From the NCBI GenBank assembly GCA_017857815.1, contig JAFMCL010000002.1, forward strand, positions 1 through 64,000: DNA of 64,000 bases, in the 5' to 3' direction. Shown here in pieces: positions 9,520 to 18,667 of the stretch (positions are counted from its first letter, which is position 1; each line of letters opens with the position of its first letter). The notes below the pieces were generated by a model that made no database searches, was not told the DNA's origin, and saw nothing but the letters and a program-made list of their open reading frames with translations. The position numbers were made by a program, and so were the translations under genes. The DNA is from Flavobacteriaceae bacterium (GTDB taxonomy: Bacteria > Bacteroidota > Bacteroidia > Flavobacteriales > Flavobacteriaceae).

Positions 9520-10797
9520 TTAATAGTGACATTTTCCACATTCCAACCCTCCCATTTGGGCAACTGTGAGTTTCTCTACTCCATATTTCTTAGACAACTC
9601 ATCATGAATTTTAGCATAATATTCATTGCCTTCAACTTTCACATTGGTCTCTCTGTGGCAATTGATACACCAGCCCATTGTTAGCGGAGAATATTGATAC
9701 ATGATTTCCATTTCTTCGACGGGACCATGGCATTTTTGACATTCAATTCCTCCCACTTCAACATGCTGGGCATGATTAAAGTAAACAAAGTCTGGAAGGT
9801 TATGTATTCTTACCCATTTAACAGGCTTGGTCTTTCCTGTATAGGATTGATTTTCTTCATCCCAACCAACTGCAGTGTATAGTTTCTTAATTTCGTTGGT
9901 GTAAAATTCTTTTGTGTATCCGTTTTCCAAATCCTCTTCGCCATTGTATTCTGCAATATTCTCATGACAGTTCATACAAACATTTAATGCAGGAATTCCT
10001 GAATGTTTAGAAACTCTAGCGGAAGAATGACAATACTTACACTCAATTTGATTTGCACCTGCATGAATTTTGTGAGAGTAGTGAATGGGTTGAACCGGCA
10101 TATATCCCTGATCAACTCCAACTTGCATCAAAAATCCATAAGCAAAATATGCACTGCTCAATAAAAGCAGGATAACGGAAACAAATACTAAAAATTGATT
10201 TTGAATAAACAACTTCCAGATTGGAGTTCTTTTTTCTTTAATTGGTGTAGGAGTTATATTTACTCCACTCGCAACTGCAATTCTCATCAAAGTTTTTTGA
10301 ACCAAAAACAACATTACAATGAGTAATGCAAATACAAGCCCTAGGGCCGCCAGTATGATCTCATTTGAAACACCTGAAGGTGCTGCCGTTACAACAGTAG
10401 CGCCTTGTGCAGCAACTGGAACAGCTGGAGGAGTATAGTCTGTGTAAGCAAGAATATTGTCAATGTCTGTATTTGAAAGCAGTGGAAAGGCCGTCATCGC
10501 TGTTTTGTTGTATTCTTCCCAGATCGCAACAGCTTGGGCATCTCCTGCCTTTATCATTGCCGAACTGTTCTTAATCCAACTGTACAACCACTCCTTGTCA
10601 TATTTTGCCGAAACTCCTTTTAGGGCAGGACCCACAGCTTTTTTATTTAATTTATGACAGGCAGCACAATTTGCGTTGAAAAGCTTTTTACCCGATGCCA
10701 CGTCTGCTTCTTGAGCAAAAGATGAGTTCAATGAAATTAATGAAAGCAGTAGGGAGAAGATGAAGAACAATCCTAAAGGATATAGCTTCTTTGACAT
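9520..10797 (-). CDS. actA: Alternative complex III multiheme cytochrome ActA with N-terminal monoheme domain
   Basis: First gene of the act-cox operon. The ATG at 10797 is preferred because it opens a signal peptide (MSKKLYPLGL, cleavage after about residue 28). A frame open further upstream, to 10866, would put extra residues before it. The 425-residue product has a cytochrome c domain (CAACH 44-48), a membrane helix (147-167) and a second helix (202-222). A multiheme domain then carries CKYCH 253-257, CMNCH 274-278, CQKCH 353-357, CINCH 377-381 and CGKCH 420-424. That gives six heme motifs, against five in the classical ActA, so a monoheme cytochrome is fused in front. It receives electrons from ActB and passes them towards ActE and the oxidase. 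Confidence 0.94.
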   Translation of the reverse strand: MSKKLYPLGLFFIFSLLLSLISLNSSFAQEADVASGKKLFNANCAACHKLNKKAVGPALKGVSAKYDKEWLYSWIKNSSAMIKAGDAQAVAIWEEYNKTAMTAFPLLSNTDIDNILAYTDYTPPAVPVAAQGATVVTAAPSGVSNEIILAALGLVFALLIVMLFLVQKTLMRIAVASGVNITPTPIKEKRTPIWKLFIQNQFLVFVSVILLLLSSAYFAYGFLMQVGVDQGYMPVQPIHYSHKIHAGANQIECKYCHSSARVSKHSGIPALNVCMNCHENIAEYNGEEDLENGYTKEFYTNEIKKLYTAVGWDEENQSYTGKTKPVKWVRIHNLPDFVYFNHAQHVEVGGIECQKCHGPVEEMEIMYQYSPLTMGWCINCHRETNVKVEGNEYYAKIHDELSKKYGVEKLTVAQMGGLECGKCHY

Positions 10798-10852
10798 TAT
10801 TTTATTTTTTTTATGGATACGGTCGTGCAAAATATTCTTTCTAAATATTGTA

Positions 10853-10883
10853 CAAAAATAAGTCATAGACTTGTGAACTTAAA
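10853..10883 (-). promoter_or_regulatory. Predicted promoter of the act-cox operon
   Basis: On the minus strand TTTA (10883-10880) is followed after 19 bases by TATTTTTG (10860-10853). The second element is a perfect match to the Bacteroidota -7 consensus TANNTTTG and the first is one mismatch from TTTG. Transcription would begin near 10848, leaving a leader of about 50 nt before actA. Inference from consensus only. Confidence 0.55.
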
Positions 10884-10916
10884 GGGTATAAATTAACAAT
10901 TTCTTAATTTATACCC
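10884..10916. promoter_or_regulatory. Perfect 13-bp inverted repeat next to the act promoter (candidate operator)
   Basis: The arms GGGTATAAATTAA (10884-10896) and TTAATTTATACCC (10904-10916) are exact reverse complements separated by 7 bases. The repeat directly abuts the predicted -33 element of the actA promoter and lies between divergent genes, with no T-tract on either side. This suits a dimeric regulator site, most likely for an activator, better than a terminator. The cognate protein is unknown. Confidence 0.55.
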
Positions 10917-10987
10917 ATTCTAAATAGACTTGTTATTTAAATTACAAATCTTATTGATTCTATCTGAATTTTTTGTTTTTTTGTTGT

Positions 10988-11374
10988 ATGAATAAAGTTA
11001 TTTTTTCTTGGATAGTCGCCTCAATTGTCCTCTGCTTGTTGTCCACAAATATAATGGCTCAGGAAACCTTAGTGAAAGTTAATCAAGATGTGCTCATAAA
11101 GAAGCTAATGACTTTAAAGAAAGAGGTTGATAGCGAGACCTATGCCTCACACTTTTTTACCATTCAACTTTACTATGGGAAATATGAAGTTGCAGAAAGG
11201 ATAATTACAGCGTTTAAAGAAAATTATCCTGAATGGGATGCTGATTTGAGTTTTGAAACGCCAAACTATAAAGTACAAGTGGGTCGATTCAAACAATACT
11301 ACAACGCATTGAATAAGCTTAATGAAATCAAAAAAGTTTATCCTGGTGCTTTTCTATTAACGTTGAAGAATTAA
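10988..11374 (+). CDS. SPOR domain-containing exported protein
   Basis: A 128-residue protein starting at the ATG at 10988, which gives a clean signal peptide ([10 protein letters not shown] then a hydrophobic core, cleavage near IMA/QE). An in-frame start five codons earlier (10973) is possible but less signal-like. The C-terminal part, from about residue 90 ([15 protein letters not shown]), has the pattern of a SPOR domain, a fold that binds denuded glycan strands of peptidoglycan at the septum. The product is therefore probably periplasmic and cell-wall associated. It converges on infB and overlaps its 3' end by 4 bp. Confidence 0.75.
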   Translation: MNKVIFSWIVASIVLCLLSTNIMAQETLVKVNQDVLIKKLMTLKKEVDSETYASHFFTIQLYYGKYEVAERIITAFKENYPEWDADLSFETPNYKVQVGRFKQYYNALNKLNEIKKVYPGAFLLTLKN

Positions 11375-14178
11375 AGTTTTTTCTTGACTGCCACTTCTTG
11401 GAAGCATTCAAGCATATCTCCTTCTTGTATTTCGTTGTAATTCTTAACCTGAAGTCCACAGTCATAGCCTTTGGCAACCTCTTTGGCATCGTCTTTAAAT
11501 CGTTTCAATGAAGACAAAAATCCTGAATGAATTACAACTCCTTCACGGATAATTCTGATTCCAGAATTTCGGAATATTTTTCCAGTCATTACCATACACC
11601 CTGCAACAGTTCCAACTTTAGAAATTTTATAAGTTTCTCTGATTTCTGCAGTCCCTGTAATTTCTTCTTTCATTTCAGGAGATAACATTCCTTCCATGGC
11701 GTCTTTAACATCGTTAATGGCGTCGTAGATGATAGAGTAAGACCGGATATCGATTTCCTCTTTGTCTGCTATTGATCTTGCATTCCCCATTGGTCGAACA
11801 TTAAATCCAATAACAATTGCGTCTGAAGCAGAGGCCAAAAGCACATCTGATTCTGTAATTGCACCAACTCCTTTGTGTATTATATTAACTTGAATTTCTT
11901 CAGTCGATAGTTTTTGTAAAGAATCAGTAAGGGCTTCAACTGAACCATCTACATCTCCTTTAAGTATTAAATTAAGTTCTTTAAATTCTCCTAGAGCAAT
12001 CCTTCTTCCGATTTCATCTAGGGTAATATGACGCTGCGTTCTAACATTCTGTTCCCGTTGAAGTTGCGTTCTTTTAGCAGCAATTTGTTTGGCCTCTTTT
12101 TCATCTTCCAATACGTTAAAATTATCTCCTGCTTGGGGTGCTCCATCGAGTCCTAAAACTGAAACAGGTGAGGAAGGCGGAACGGCGTCAAGCGCATTTC
12201 CACGTTCATCAAACATTGCTTTAATTTTTCCACTATGTTTTCCAGCCAAAATATAATCTCCAATATTCAACGTTCCTGTTTGAACCAGAATCGTAGAAAC
12301 ATAACCCCGTCCTTTATCTAGAAATGCTTCAACAACAGTTCCTTTAGATTTTCGATTAGGATTTGCTTTTAATTCAAGAATTTCCGCTTCAAGTAATACT
12401 TTTTCTAAAAGCTCTTTAATTCCAGTTCCTTTTAGGGCTGAAATATCTTGTGATTGGATTTTACCTCCCCAATCTTCAACCATCAGATTCATTCCGGCAA
12501 GCGCTTCTTTGATCTTTTCTGGATTTGAATTGGGCTTATCAATTTTATTTATTGCAAAAATAATCGGAACCCCTGCCGCCTGCGCGTGACTGATTGCCTC
12601 TTTTGTTTGAGGCATAATATCATCATCCGCAGCAACTACAATAATTGCAATATCAGTAACCTGAGCACCACGAGCTCGCATGGCTGTAAAAGCCTCGTGT
12701 CCTGGTGTGTCTAAAAAAGTGATCTTCTGATCGTCTTTCAACGTTACAGAATATGCACCAATGTGTTGCGTTATACCACCAGATTCCCCAGCAATTACAT
12801 TTTCTTCTCTTATATAATCTAGTAATGAAGTTTTCCCATGATCAACATGTCCCATTACGGTAACGATCGGAGCACGAGGTTTTAAATCCTCCTCTACATC
12901 CTTTTCTTCATCGATATTTTCTTCTAGCTCCGTTTTAACAAACTCAACTTGATAACCAAATTCATCCGCAACAATAGATAAGGTTTCCGCATCAAGCCTT
13001 TGATTCATGGTCACCATGATTCCCAATGACATACATGCTGAGATGATTTCAGTAGAACTAATTTCCATTAAAGTAGCGATTTCTCCTACTGTAATAAATT
13101 CAGTTACTTTAATTGTTTTGCTACTAGCTTCTTGTTCTGCCAATTCTTCTTCGGACTTTTGACGGTGTTGGTCACGTTTGTCCCTTCTGTACTTGGCTCC
13201 TTTGGACTTGTTAGATTTTCCTTGAAGCTTTTCTAAAGTTTCACGAATTTGCTTTTGAACTTCTTCATCTGTTGGCTCGGCCTTAACTGGCTGGGGAGTC
13301 CGTCCTTTTTGTGGTGGTCTCTGTCTAGAATTGGTGTTTGTTTTATTTTGAGTATTAGCAGTTCTAGCTCCTGGTTTAGGTGCGGGATCTTTACTAATTC
13401 TTTTTCTTTTTCTCTTACGCGCGTCTTCTACTGTTTTTTCTTTCTTTTTAAACTCATCTAAATCGATGGTTTGTCCAGTTTTCTTAAAGCCCGTAAGCGT
13501 TTTGTATTTGGTTTTTATTGCATGGGGATCCACTGTAGTCGGAGTTGCTTCTGCAGTAGTTTCTGCTTTGACTTCAGGTGCTACTGAATCTGTCGCAACT
13601 GCTTCGGGTTTGGCAACCTCAGCTTTCACAGGAGCTTCAGTAACCATTTTCGTCACCTCTTTGACAGGAACTGGCACAGGAACTTCTTCTGTTTTTTTAG
13701 CAACCTTTTCCTCAACAACAACTTCCACCTCTTTTTTAGCAACTGGCTTTTGAGCAATAACCTCTGGAGGTTTAGGAGCCACTGGCATTTTTTCTATTGG
13801 AGGCTTGGCAACTGCCTTTGGAGGATTAAGATCAATTTTACCAAGCATTACAGGCTTGGTGATTGTAGCTTTAGCCCTTATAACTTCTTGGCGTTTTTGC
13901 TGCAACTCGATTCGTTCTTGCTCTTTTTTCTCCTGCAAGATTCTTAAAGATTCTTTCTCTTTTTTCTTCTCCTCACTAATTTCATGAGAAGCATCCTTTT
14001 TGGATTTATCTGTGGCAAATTCATCGAGTAAAACACGATAAATATCCTTTGATATTTTTGTAGTAGGACGGGCTTCGATTTCAATATCCTTTTGAGAAAG
14101 GAATTCGACCGCACGATCTAGAGAAATATTTAATTCTCTTAGTGCTACATTTAATCTTATTGTTGAAATATCTGCCAT
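11371..14178 (-). CDS. infB: Translation initiation factor IF-2
   Basis: IF-2 is the GTPase that places initiator fMet-tRNA on the 30S subunit and drives subunit joining. The product is 935 residues. It has a long N-terminal region rich in Lys, Glu, Pro and Ala (about 80-360), then the G domain with GHVDHGKTS (about 443-451), DTPGHE and NKID, and beta-barrel/C-terminal domains ending in the fMet-tRNA binding module. The initial segment (about 1-55) resembles the IF-2 N-terminal helical subdomain. It is the third gene of rimP-nusA-infB, 46 bp after nusA. Confidence 0.98.
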   Translation of the reverse strand: MADISTIRLNVALRELNISLDRAVEFLSQKDIEIEARPTTKISKDIYRVLLDEFATDKSKKDASHEISEEKKKEKESLRILQEKKEQERIELQQKRQEVIRAKATITKPVMLGKIDLNPPKAVAKPPIEKMPVAPKPPEVIAQKPVAKKEVEVVVEEKVAKKTEEVPVPVPVKEVTKMVTEAPVKAEVAKPEAVATDSVAPEVKAETTAEATPTTVDPHAIKTKYKTLTGFKKTGQTIDLDEFKKKEKTVEDARKRKRKRISKDPAPKPGARTANTQNKTNTNSRQRPPQKGRTPQPVKAEPTDEEVQKQIRETLEKLQGKSNKSKGAKYRRDKRDQHRQKSEEELAEQEASSKTIKVTEFITVGEIATLMEISSTEIISACMSLGIMVTMNQRLDAETLSIVADEFGYQVEFVKTELEENIDEEKDVEEDLKPRAPIVTVMGHVDHGKTSLLDYIREENVIAGESGGITQHIGAYSVTLKDDQKITFLDTPGHEAFTAMRARGAQVTDIAIIVVAADDDIMPQTKEAISHAQAAGVPIIFAINKIDKPNSNPEKIKEALAGMNLMVEDWGGKIQSQDISALKGTGIKELLEKVLLEAEILELKANPNRKSKGTVVEAFLDKGRGYVSTILVQTGTLNIGDYILAGKHSGKIKAMFDERGNALDAVPPSSPVSVLGLDGAPQAGDNFNVLEDEKEAKQIAAKRTQLQREQNVRTQRHITLDEIGRRIALGEFKELNLILKGDVDGSVEALTDSLQKLSTEEIQVNIIHKGVGAITESDVLLASASDAIVIGFNVRPMGNARSIADKEEIDIRSYSIIYDAINDVKDAMEGMLSPEMKEEITGTAEIRETYKISKVGTVAGCMVMTGKIFRNSGIRIIREGVVIHSGFLSSLKRFKDDAKEVAKGYDCGLQVKNYNEIQEGDMLECFQEVAVKKKL

Positions 14179-14224
14179 TAATTGTTTTTATTCTGTGTCA
14201 AAAGTAGGGAAAAAATACATTTGT

Positions 14225-15457
14225 TTATTCCTCAAACTCAGCTTTTAAAATTCGTAATACTTCACTTACAGTCTCATCTTCCAAATCAGTTCGCTTGATT
14301 ATGTCTTCTTTTTGAAGTTCAAGAATGCTTTTTGCAGTGTCCAAACCAACTTTTTTGAACTCATCAATTATCCACGAATCGATTTCATCGCTGAATTCTG
14401 CAAGCTCAACGTCTTCCTCTGCTCCTTCTCTAAATACATCTATTTCATATCCTGTCAGTTTTCCTGCAAGTCTTATGTTGTGACCTCCCCTTCCAATCGC
14501 TTTAGAAACCTCATCAGGGTTCAAGAACACCTGAACTCTTTTTGTTTCTTCATCTATCTTTAAAGAATTTATTTTTGCAGGACTCAAAGCACGAGTAATG
14601 AACAATTGTGAATTGTTGGTGTAATTGATTACATCAATGTTTTCATTCCCTAATTCTCTTACTATTCCATGAATACGAGAGCCTTTCATACCAACACATG
14701 CTCCTACTGGATCAATACGATCATCGTAAGAATCTACGGCTACTTTCGCTTTTTCACCAGGAATTCTGACTGCTTTTTTGATCGTAATTAAACCGTCAAA
14801 AACTTCAGGGATTTCTTGTTCAAATAATTTTTCTAAAAACAAAGGGGATGTTCTCGAAAGAACAATTCTTGGTTTGTTTCCTCTTAATTCAACCAACTCG
14901 ATGACCCCTCTCACGTTGTCTCCTTTTCGGTAAAAATCACTAGGTATTTGTTGTTCCTTAGGCAATATAATTTCATTCCCATCGTCATCTAGAAGAATGA
15001 CTTCTCTATTACGAATGTGGTGAACCTCAGCAGTAAACAACTCGCCAATTCTATCTTTAAATTGATTGAATGTATTGGTGCTGTCATGCTCAAAAATCTT
15101 TGAAATCAAGTTTTGACGTAAGGTTTGAATGGACCTTCTCCCAAGGTTAATAAGCTTTACTTCTTCAGAAACGTCTTCACCAACTTCAAAGTCGGGCTCA
15201 ATTTTTCTAGCTTCCGTTAATTCAATTTCTTGGTTTGGGTCTTCAACCACTCCATCTTTAACAACAACTCTATTTCTCCAAATTTCTAAATCCCCTTTGT
15301 CTGGGTTGATAATTATATCAAAATTTTCATCTGAACCAAACTTGCGTTTTAAAGTGTTTCTAAAAACTTCTTCCAAAATGACCATCAATGTTACTCTGTC
15401 AATCAATTTTTCATCTTTGAATTCAGAAAACGAATCTATTAGTGCTAAATTTTCCAT
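14225..15457 (-). CDS. nusA: Transcription termination/antitermination factor NusA
   Basis: NusA binds RNA polymerase and nascent RNA, modulating pausing, intrinsic termination and antitermination. The 410-residue product shows the N-terminal polymerase-binding domain (about 1-130), an S1 domain (about 135-205) and two KH domains. The KH domains include the segment GACVGMKGSRIHGI and the second GxxG motif AIGRGGHNIRLA. The C-terminal part (about 350-410) contains one helix-hairpin-type repeat. Length and layout fit the short Bacteroidota form without the two acidic repeats of E. coli. It lies 11 bp after rimP, and autoregulation through the leader hairpin is an attractive inference. Confidence 0.97.
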   Translation of the reverse strand: MENLALIDSFSEFKDEKLIDRVTLMVILEEVFRNTLKRKFGSDENFDIIINPDKGDLEIWRNRVVVKDGVVEDPNQEIELTEARKIEPDFEVGEDVSEEVKLINLGRRSIQTLRQNLISKIFEHDSTNTFNQFKDRIGELFTAEVHHIRNREVILLDDDGNEIILPKEQQIPSDFYRKGDNVRGVIELVELRGNKPRIVLSRTSPLFLEKLFEQEIPEVFDGLITIKKAVRIPGEKAKVAVDSYDDRIDPVGACVGMKGSRIHGIVRELGNENIDVINYTNNSQLFITRALSPAKINSLKIDEETKRVQVFLNPDEVSKAIGRGGHNIRLAGKLTGYEIDVFREGAEEDVELAEFSDEIDSWIIDEFKKVGLDTAKSILELQKEDIIKRTDLEDETVSEVLRILKAEFEE

Positions 15458-15468
15458 CTCTAATTATG

Positions 15469-15936
15469 TTAGAATTTTACAATAACCTTTGTTTGATTTA
15501 TTTGCTCAAAAGCAATAACTTTATTTTTCTTTACAGTAACTTTTCCTTTTCCTATTGGTTTGGGTTCTCTTTGTTTCCACTCCAATTCAATTTCATTTTC
15601 ATCAGCTTTAACCAATTTTCCTTTTATGATTTCACCCTCGAGAAGCATAACTTCTAATTCTCGATTGATATTTTTCAAATATTGCCTCGGGAATTTCAAC
15701 GGGCTTCCCACACCAGCTGAAGCCACTTCCAGCCCAAAATCTTCTTCATCGCGATCTAGCTCATGCTCAATGGCACGGCTAATATTGATGCAATCCTTAA
15801 CGTTAATTTCATCATCTCCGTCAAGAATTATCTTAATAGAATTGTCACCCCCAATTTTGAGGTCAACCAAGAAAATGTGTGGGTTTTCCTTGAGTGCCTC
15901 GGTAAGTAAATCTTCTACTTTTTGGTTAAAATTCAT
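15469..15936 (-). CDS. rimP: Ribosome maturation factor RimP
   Basis: RimP helps assemble the 30S subunit. The 155-residue product has the two usual domains: an N-terminal alpha/beta domain (about 1-80) with the segment CINISRAIEHELDRDEEDF, and a C-terminal SH3-like domain starting after EVASAGVGSPL. Its start at 15936 lies just 4 bases after the T-tract of a leader hairpin, so expression of the whole rimP-nusA-infB operon passes through that structure. Confidence 0.95.
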   Translation of the reverse strand: MNFNQKVEDLLTEALKENPHIFLVDLKIGGDNSIKIILDGDDEINVKDCINISRAIEHELDRDEEDFGLEVASAGVGSPLKFPRQYLKNINRELEVMLLEGEIIKGKLVKADENEIELEWKQREPKPIGKGKVTVKKNKVIAFEQINQTKVIVKF

Positions 15937-15940
15937 GTCA

Positions 15941-15968
15941 AAAAAAAGAGGGACTAATAGTCGCCTCT
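15941..15968 (-). terminator. Hairpin plus T-tract in the rimP-nusA-infB leader (candidate attenuator)
   Basis: On the minus strand AGAGG, a bulged C, GAC, a 5-nt loop TATTA, GTC and CCTCT form an eight-pair stem. It is followed immediately by a run of T (15947-15941). This is the shape of an intrinsic terminator, yet it sits between the predicted promoter and the rimP start codon, where it can only attenuate the operon. The structure is directly visible; its function is inferred. Confidence 0.6.
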
Positions 15969-15991
15969 GATAGATTTTTCATAATGCTTTG

Positions 15992-16021
15992 CAAATATAA
16001 CATTTTTTAGCGTCTTCCAAA
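15992..16021 (-). promoter_or_regulatory. Predicted promoter of rimP-nusA-infB
   Basis: TTTG (16021-16018) and TATATTTG (15999-15992) on the minus strand are perfect matches to both Bacteroidota promoter elements, with an 18-base spacer. Predicted transcription start near 15986, giving a leader of about 50 nt that is mostly occupied by the hairpin at 15941-15968. Confidence 0.65.
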
Positions 16022-16171
16022 ATCTAAAAAGTAAGAAAAGTAAATTAAAACCGCATTCCCTTAAATTCTTACTCCAATGAAAATCATAGACTTAGATATT
16101 TTATTTGGGGAACACAATCATTTGAAATTTAATTATTATTTTTGATTGTATATATTTAAACCCAATCTATT

Positions 16172-17479
16172 TTGAAAAAAAAACACCTTTTCTATTCTTT
16201 TGTGATCCTAATGGGGATAATCTACATTGCACTTAAACCTGGCAAACTCCCTTCTTATAACCCAGAAAGAGATTATCTCGATATGGAAGTCCCAATTCTG
16301 GAAGCTTTTATAACTGCAAAAGACTCCAGTGTGATTCAATTGCCAGAGGGGCATTACTTATTCAGTCAATCCCTAATCTTAGACGGAAAAAAAGGCATTA
16401 CCATCCGCGGGATGGGAATGGACAAGACAATTCTCTCTTTTAAAGGTCAAAAGCAAGGTGCTGAGGGAATCAGAATTTCTAATTGTGAAAACATTATCAT
16501 AGAAAACTTAGCCCTAGAGGATGCTGCTGGCGACAACCTTAAAGTTACTGACACCGACGGAATCATAATGCGTAAAATCAGATCGGCTTGGACGGGACAA
16601 GTTTCCTCTAAAAATGGTGCTTATGCGCTCTACCCTGTTTTATGTAGCAATGTTATCATTGAAGATTGTGAAGCTATTGGCTCTTCAGATGCAGGAATTT
16701 ATGTAGGTCAATCTAATCATGTGATTATAAGGAATAACAAAGCCTATTATAATGTAGCTGGAATCGAAAGTGAAAACAGTACAAATGTTGAGATTTACAA
16801 CAACGAAGCTTATCAGAATACTGGAGGATTATTGATTTTCAATCTGCCCAACCTAACCGTGTATGGATCAAAAATTAAAGCATATGACAATTACATCCAC
16901 GACAATAACATTAAAAACTTTGGAGTTAAAGGATCTATCGTTAGCTCGGTTCCTCGCGGATCAGGGGTGATTATCATGGCTACCAAAGAAGTTGATTTTT
17001 ATAACAATAAGGTTGAAAACCATAAAACTGTTAATGCTTCTATTGTTAGTTATGAAGTGTTTACTTCTGAAAAAAAAGATCGTAAAAAGAAAAAAGAAGA
17101 GCTAAAGGCGCTTGCAAACGGCCTAAGAGCTGTTGATAATGAATATCGTCAAGACGAACAATACAATGCCTACCCTGGCAGGGTATCTATTCATGACAAT
17201 CGTTTTGAAAACAAACACTTTTTCCCCACCTTAGACAATGACTTCGGTTTACTTTGGGTGATGAAAAATGGATTCAAAATTCCTGACGTTGCTTATGACT
17301 TAATCCTTGCCGAGGATTATTATTTAAAGAACAACACTAGGAATCCTGAATATGAAATTTGTGTAAAAAATAATGGTGACATCAATTTTGTTGTCTTAGA
17401 TGCAGCAAATGATTTTGAAAAATTCTCAAATGACCTTGGACCATATGACTGTGATATTGAATTTAAAACATCCATCTAA
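16172..17479 (+). CDS. Membrane-anchored/secreted parallel beta-helix protein (TIGR03805-like)
   Basis: A 435-residue protein with a TTG start (TTG AAA AAA) and an N-terminal hydrophobic segment (about 5-20), so exported and possibly anchored. From about residue 60 to 300 it shows repeated short strands rich in Asn, Ile and Gly (for example IRISNCENIIIENLAL and NVIIEDCEAIGSSDAGIYVG). These are the coils of a right-handed parallel beta-helix. A Lys/Glu-rich insert lies near 305-320. The gene is 9 bp upstream of a two-CXXCH lipoprotein. From memory, families TIGR03805 and TIGR03806 form exactly such a two-gene pair of unknown function. Many beta-helix proteins act on polysaccharides, but no catalytic residues could be assigned. 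Confidence 0.8.
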   Translation: MKKKHLFYSFVILMGIIYIALKPGKLPSYNPERDYLDMEVPILEAFITAKDSSVIQLPEGHYLFSQSLILDGKKGITIRGMGMDKTILSFKGQKQGAEGIRISNCENIIIENLALEDAAGDNLKVTDTDGIIMRKIRSAWTGQVSSKNGAYALYPVLCSNVIIEDCEAIGSSDAGIYVGQSNHVIIRNNKAYYNVAGIESENSTNVEIYNNEAYQNTGGLLIFNLPNLTVYGSKIKAYDNYIHDNNIKNFGVKGSIVSSVPRGSGVIIMATKEVDFYNNKVENHKTVNASIVSYEVFTSEKKDRKKKKEELKALANGLRAVDNEYRQDEQYNAYPGRVSIHDNRFENKHFFPTLDNDFGLLWVMKNGFKIPDVAYDLILAEDYYLKNNTRNPEYEICVKNNGDINFVVLDAANDFEKFSNDLGPYDCDIEFKTSI

Positions 17480-17488
17480 AAAAATTAA

Positions 17489-18577
17489 ATGAAAAACATT
17501 TGGTTGCTTTTACTTGGGGTTCTTTTTATTCAATGTCAATCTGATAAAAAAACAAGAACCGTTCCCGTAGCTCGAAAAGTGGTTTCTAAAATGGAAATCG
17601 ATAATTCGAGTTCAAATGAAATTCAAAAACTTTCTGAATATGGTTTTTTTGAGGGTAAGATTTCTGATTTCAAACCCGCTAAAAACGTACACCCCTATGA
17701 ACTAAACACCCCCTTGTTTACAGATTATGCCTTTAAGGGGAGATTTTTGTACCTCCCCTCAGGCAAGAAAATGAACTACAAAGAAAAAGAGGTTTTAGAT
17801 TTTGAATCGGGAACTATTATTATCAAAAACTTTTATTATCCTGAAGACTTTAAGAAACCCGATGGAGATAAAAATATCATTGAAACCCGATTGTTGATTA
17901 AGGAAGAAAACGATGATTGGAAGGTTTTATCTTACGTATGGGATGACAAACAAGAAGATGCTCTTCTCAATATCATTGGAGGAGAAAAACAAGTCAGTTG
18001 GAAAGACTACAATGGTAAAACACAAAATATTAGTTATGTGATACCGAATCAGACCCAATGCAAAAGCTGCCATATGTCTGGAAAAAAAATCTCCCCAATA
18101 GGCCCCATTGCTGGCCAATTAAATAGGGATAATATTTACCACGGTATGGTGCGCAATCAATTGGAATATTTCGAGAGTCAAGGACTTTTGACGGGGCTTC
18201 CTGAAAAAGAAAATTGGCCTTTTATGCCCGTTTGGAACCAGCTAACTTCAGGATCATTAGAAGATCGTGCGAAAGCCTATTTACACATCAATTGCGCGCA
18301 TTGCCACAGTGACGTTGGGCCGGCAAAAAACTCAGGTCTTAACTTGACTTATTGGGAATCCGACGGAAGAAGTCGAGGCGTTTTTAAACCTCCTATTGCA
18401 GCCGGAAAAGGTTCTGGTAACCTTAAATACAGTATTGTTCCTGGTCAGCCTGAAAACTCTATTTTAACCTACAGACTTGAAAGTACAGACCCGGGAGTTA
18501 TGATGCCTGAAATCGGAAGAACAACTTTTCACCAAGAAGGTTTAGCGCTTATTGAATCCTATATAAAATCACTTTAG
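17489..18577 (+). CDS. Two-CXXCH lipoprotein, HNE_0200 family-like (TIGR03806)
   Basis: A 362-residue lipoprotein: the signal peptide MKNIWLLLLGVLFIQC has its lipobox cysteine at residue 16. Two heme-type motifs are present, CKSCH at 191-195 and CAHCH at 269-273. The second, with its following GPAKNSGLNL segment, looks like a class I cytochrome c start. A conserved C-terminal stretch has PGQPENSILTYRLES and MMPEIGR, the usual planctomycete/cytochrome-type ending with a candidate Met ligand. It probably lies in the periplasm or outer membrane as a one- or two-heme electron carrier or redox enzyme. It pairs with the beta-helix gene upstream (9-bp gap). The substrate is unknown. Confidence 0.8.
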   Translation: MKNIWLLLLGVLFIQCQSDKKTRTVPVARKVVSKMEIDNSSSNEIQKLSEYGFFEGKISDFKPAKNVHPYELNTPLFTDYAFKGRFLYLPSGKKMNYKEKEVLDFESGTIIIKNFYYPEDFKKPDGDKNIIETRLLIKEENDDWKVLSYVWDDKQEDALLNIIGGEKQVSWKDYNGKTQNISYVIPNQTQCKSCHMSGKKISPIGPIAGQLNRDNIYHGMVRNQLEYFESQGLLTGLPEKENWPFMPVWNQLTSGSLEDRAKAYLHINCAHCHSDVGPAKNSGLNLTYWESDGRSRGVFKPPIAAGKGSGNLKYSIVPGQPENSILTYRLESTDPGVMMPEIGRTTFHQEGLALIESYIKSL

Positions 18578-18604
18578 TACTTTCTTTTTTTGTTGCTTCT
18601 GCAT

Positions 18605-18635
18605 TTTAAGTTAGCATCTTTTTAAACTATCTTTG
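18605..18635 (+). promoter_or_regulatory. Predicted promoter of the VWA/AAA+ gene pair
   Basis: TTTA (18605-18608), 19 bases, then TATCTTTG (18628-18635). The -7 element is a perfect TANNTTTG and the -33 element has one mismatch. The start of transcription would be near 18640, about 28 nt before the ATG at 18668. Confidence 0.6.
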
Positions 18636-18667
18636 AATTGTTGTTTTTCACTATAGATAAGTATTAA

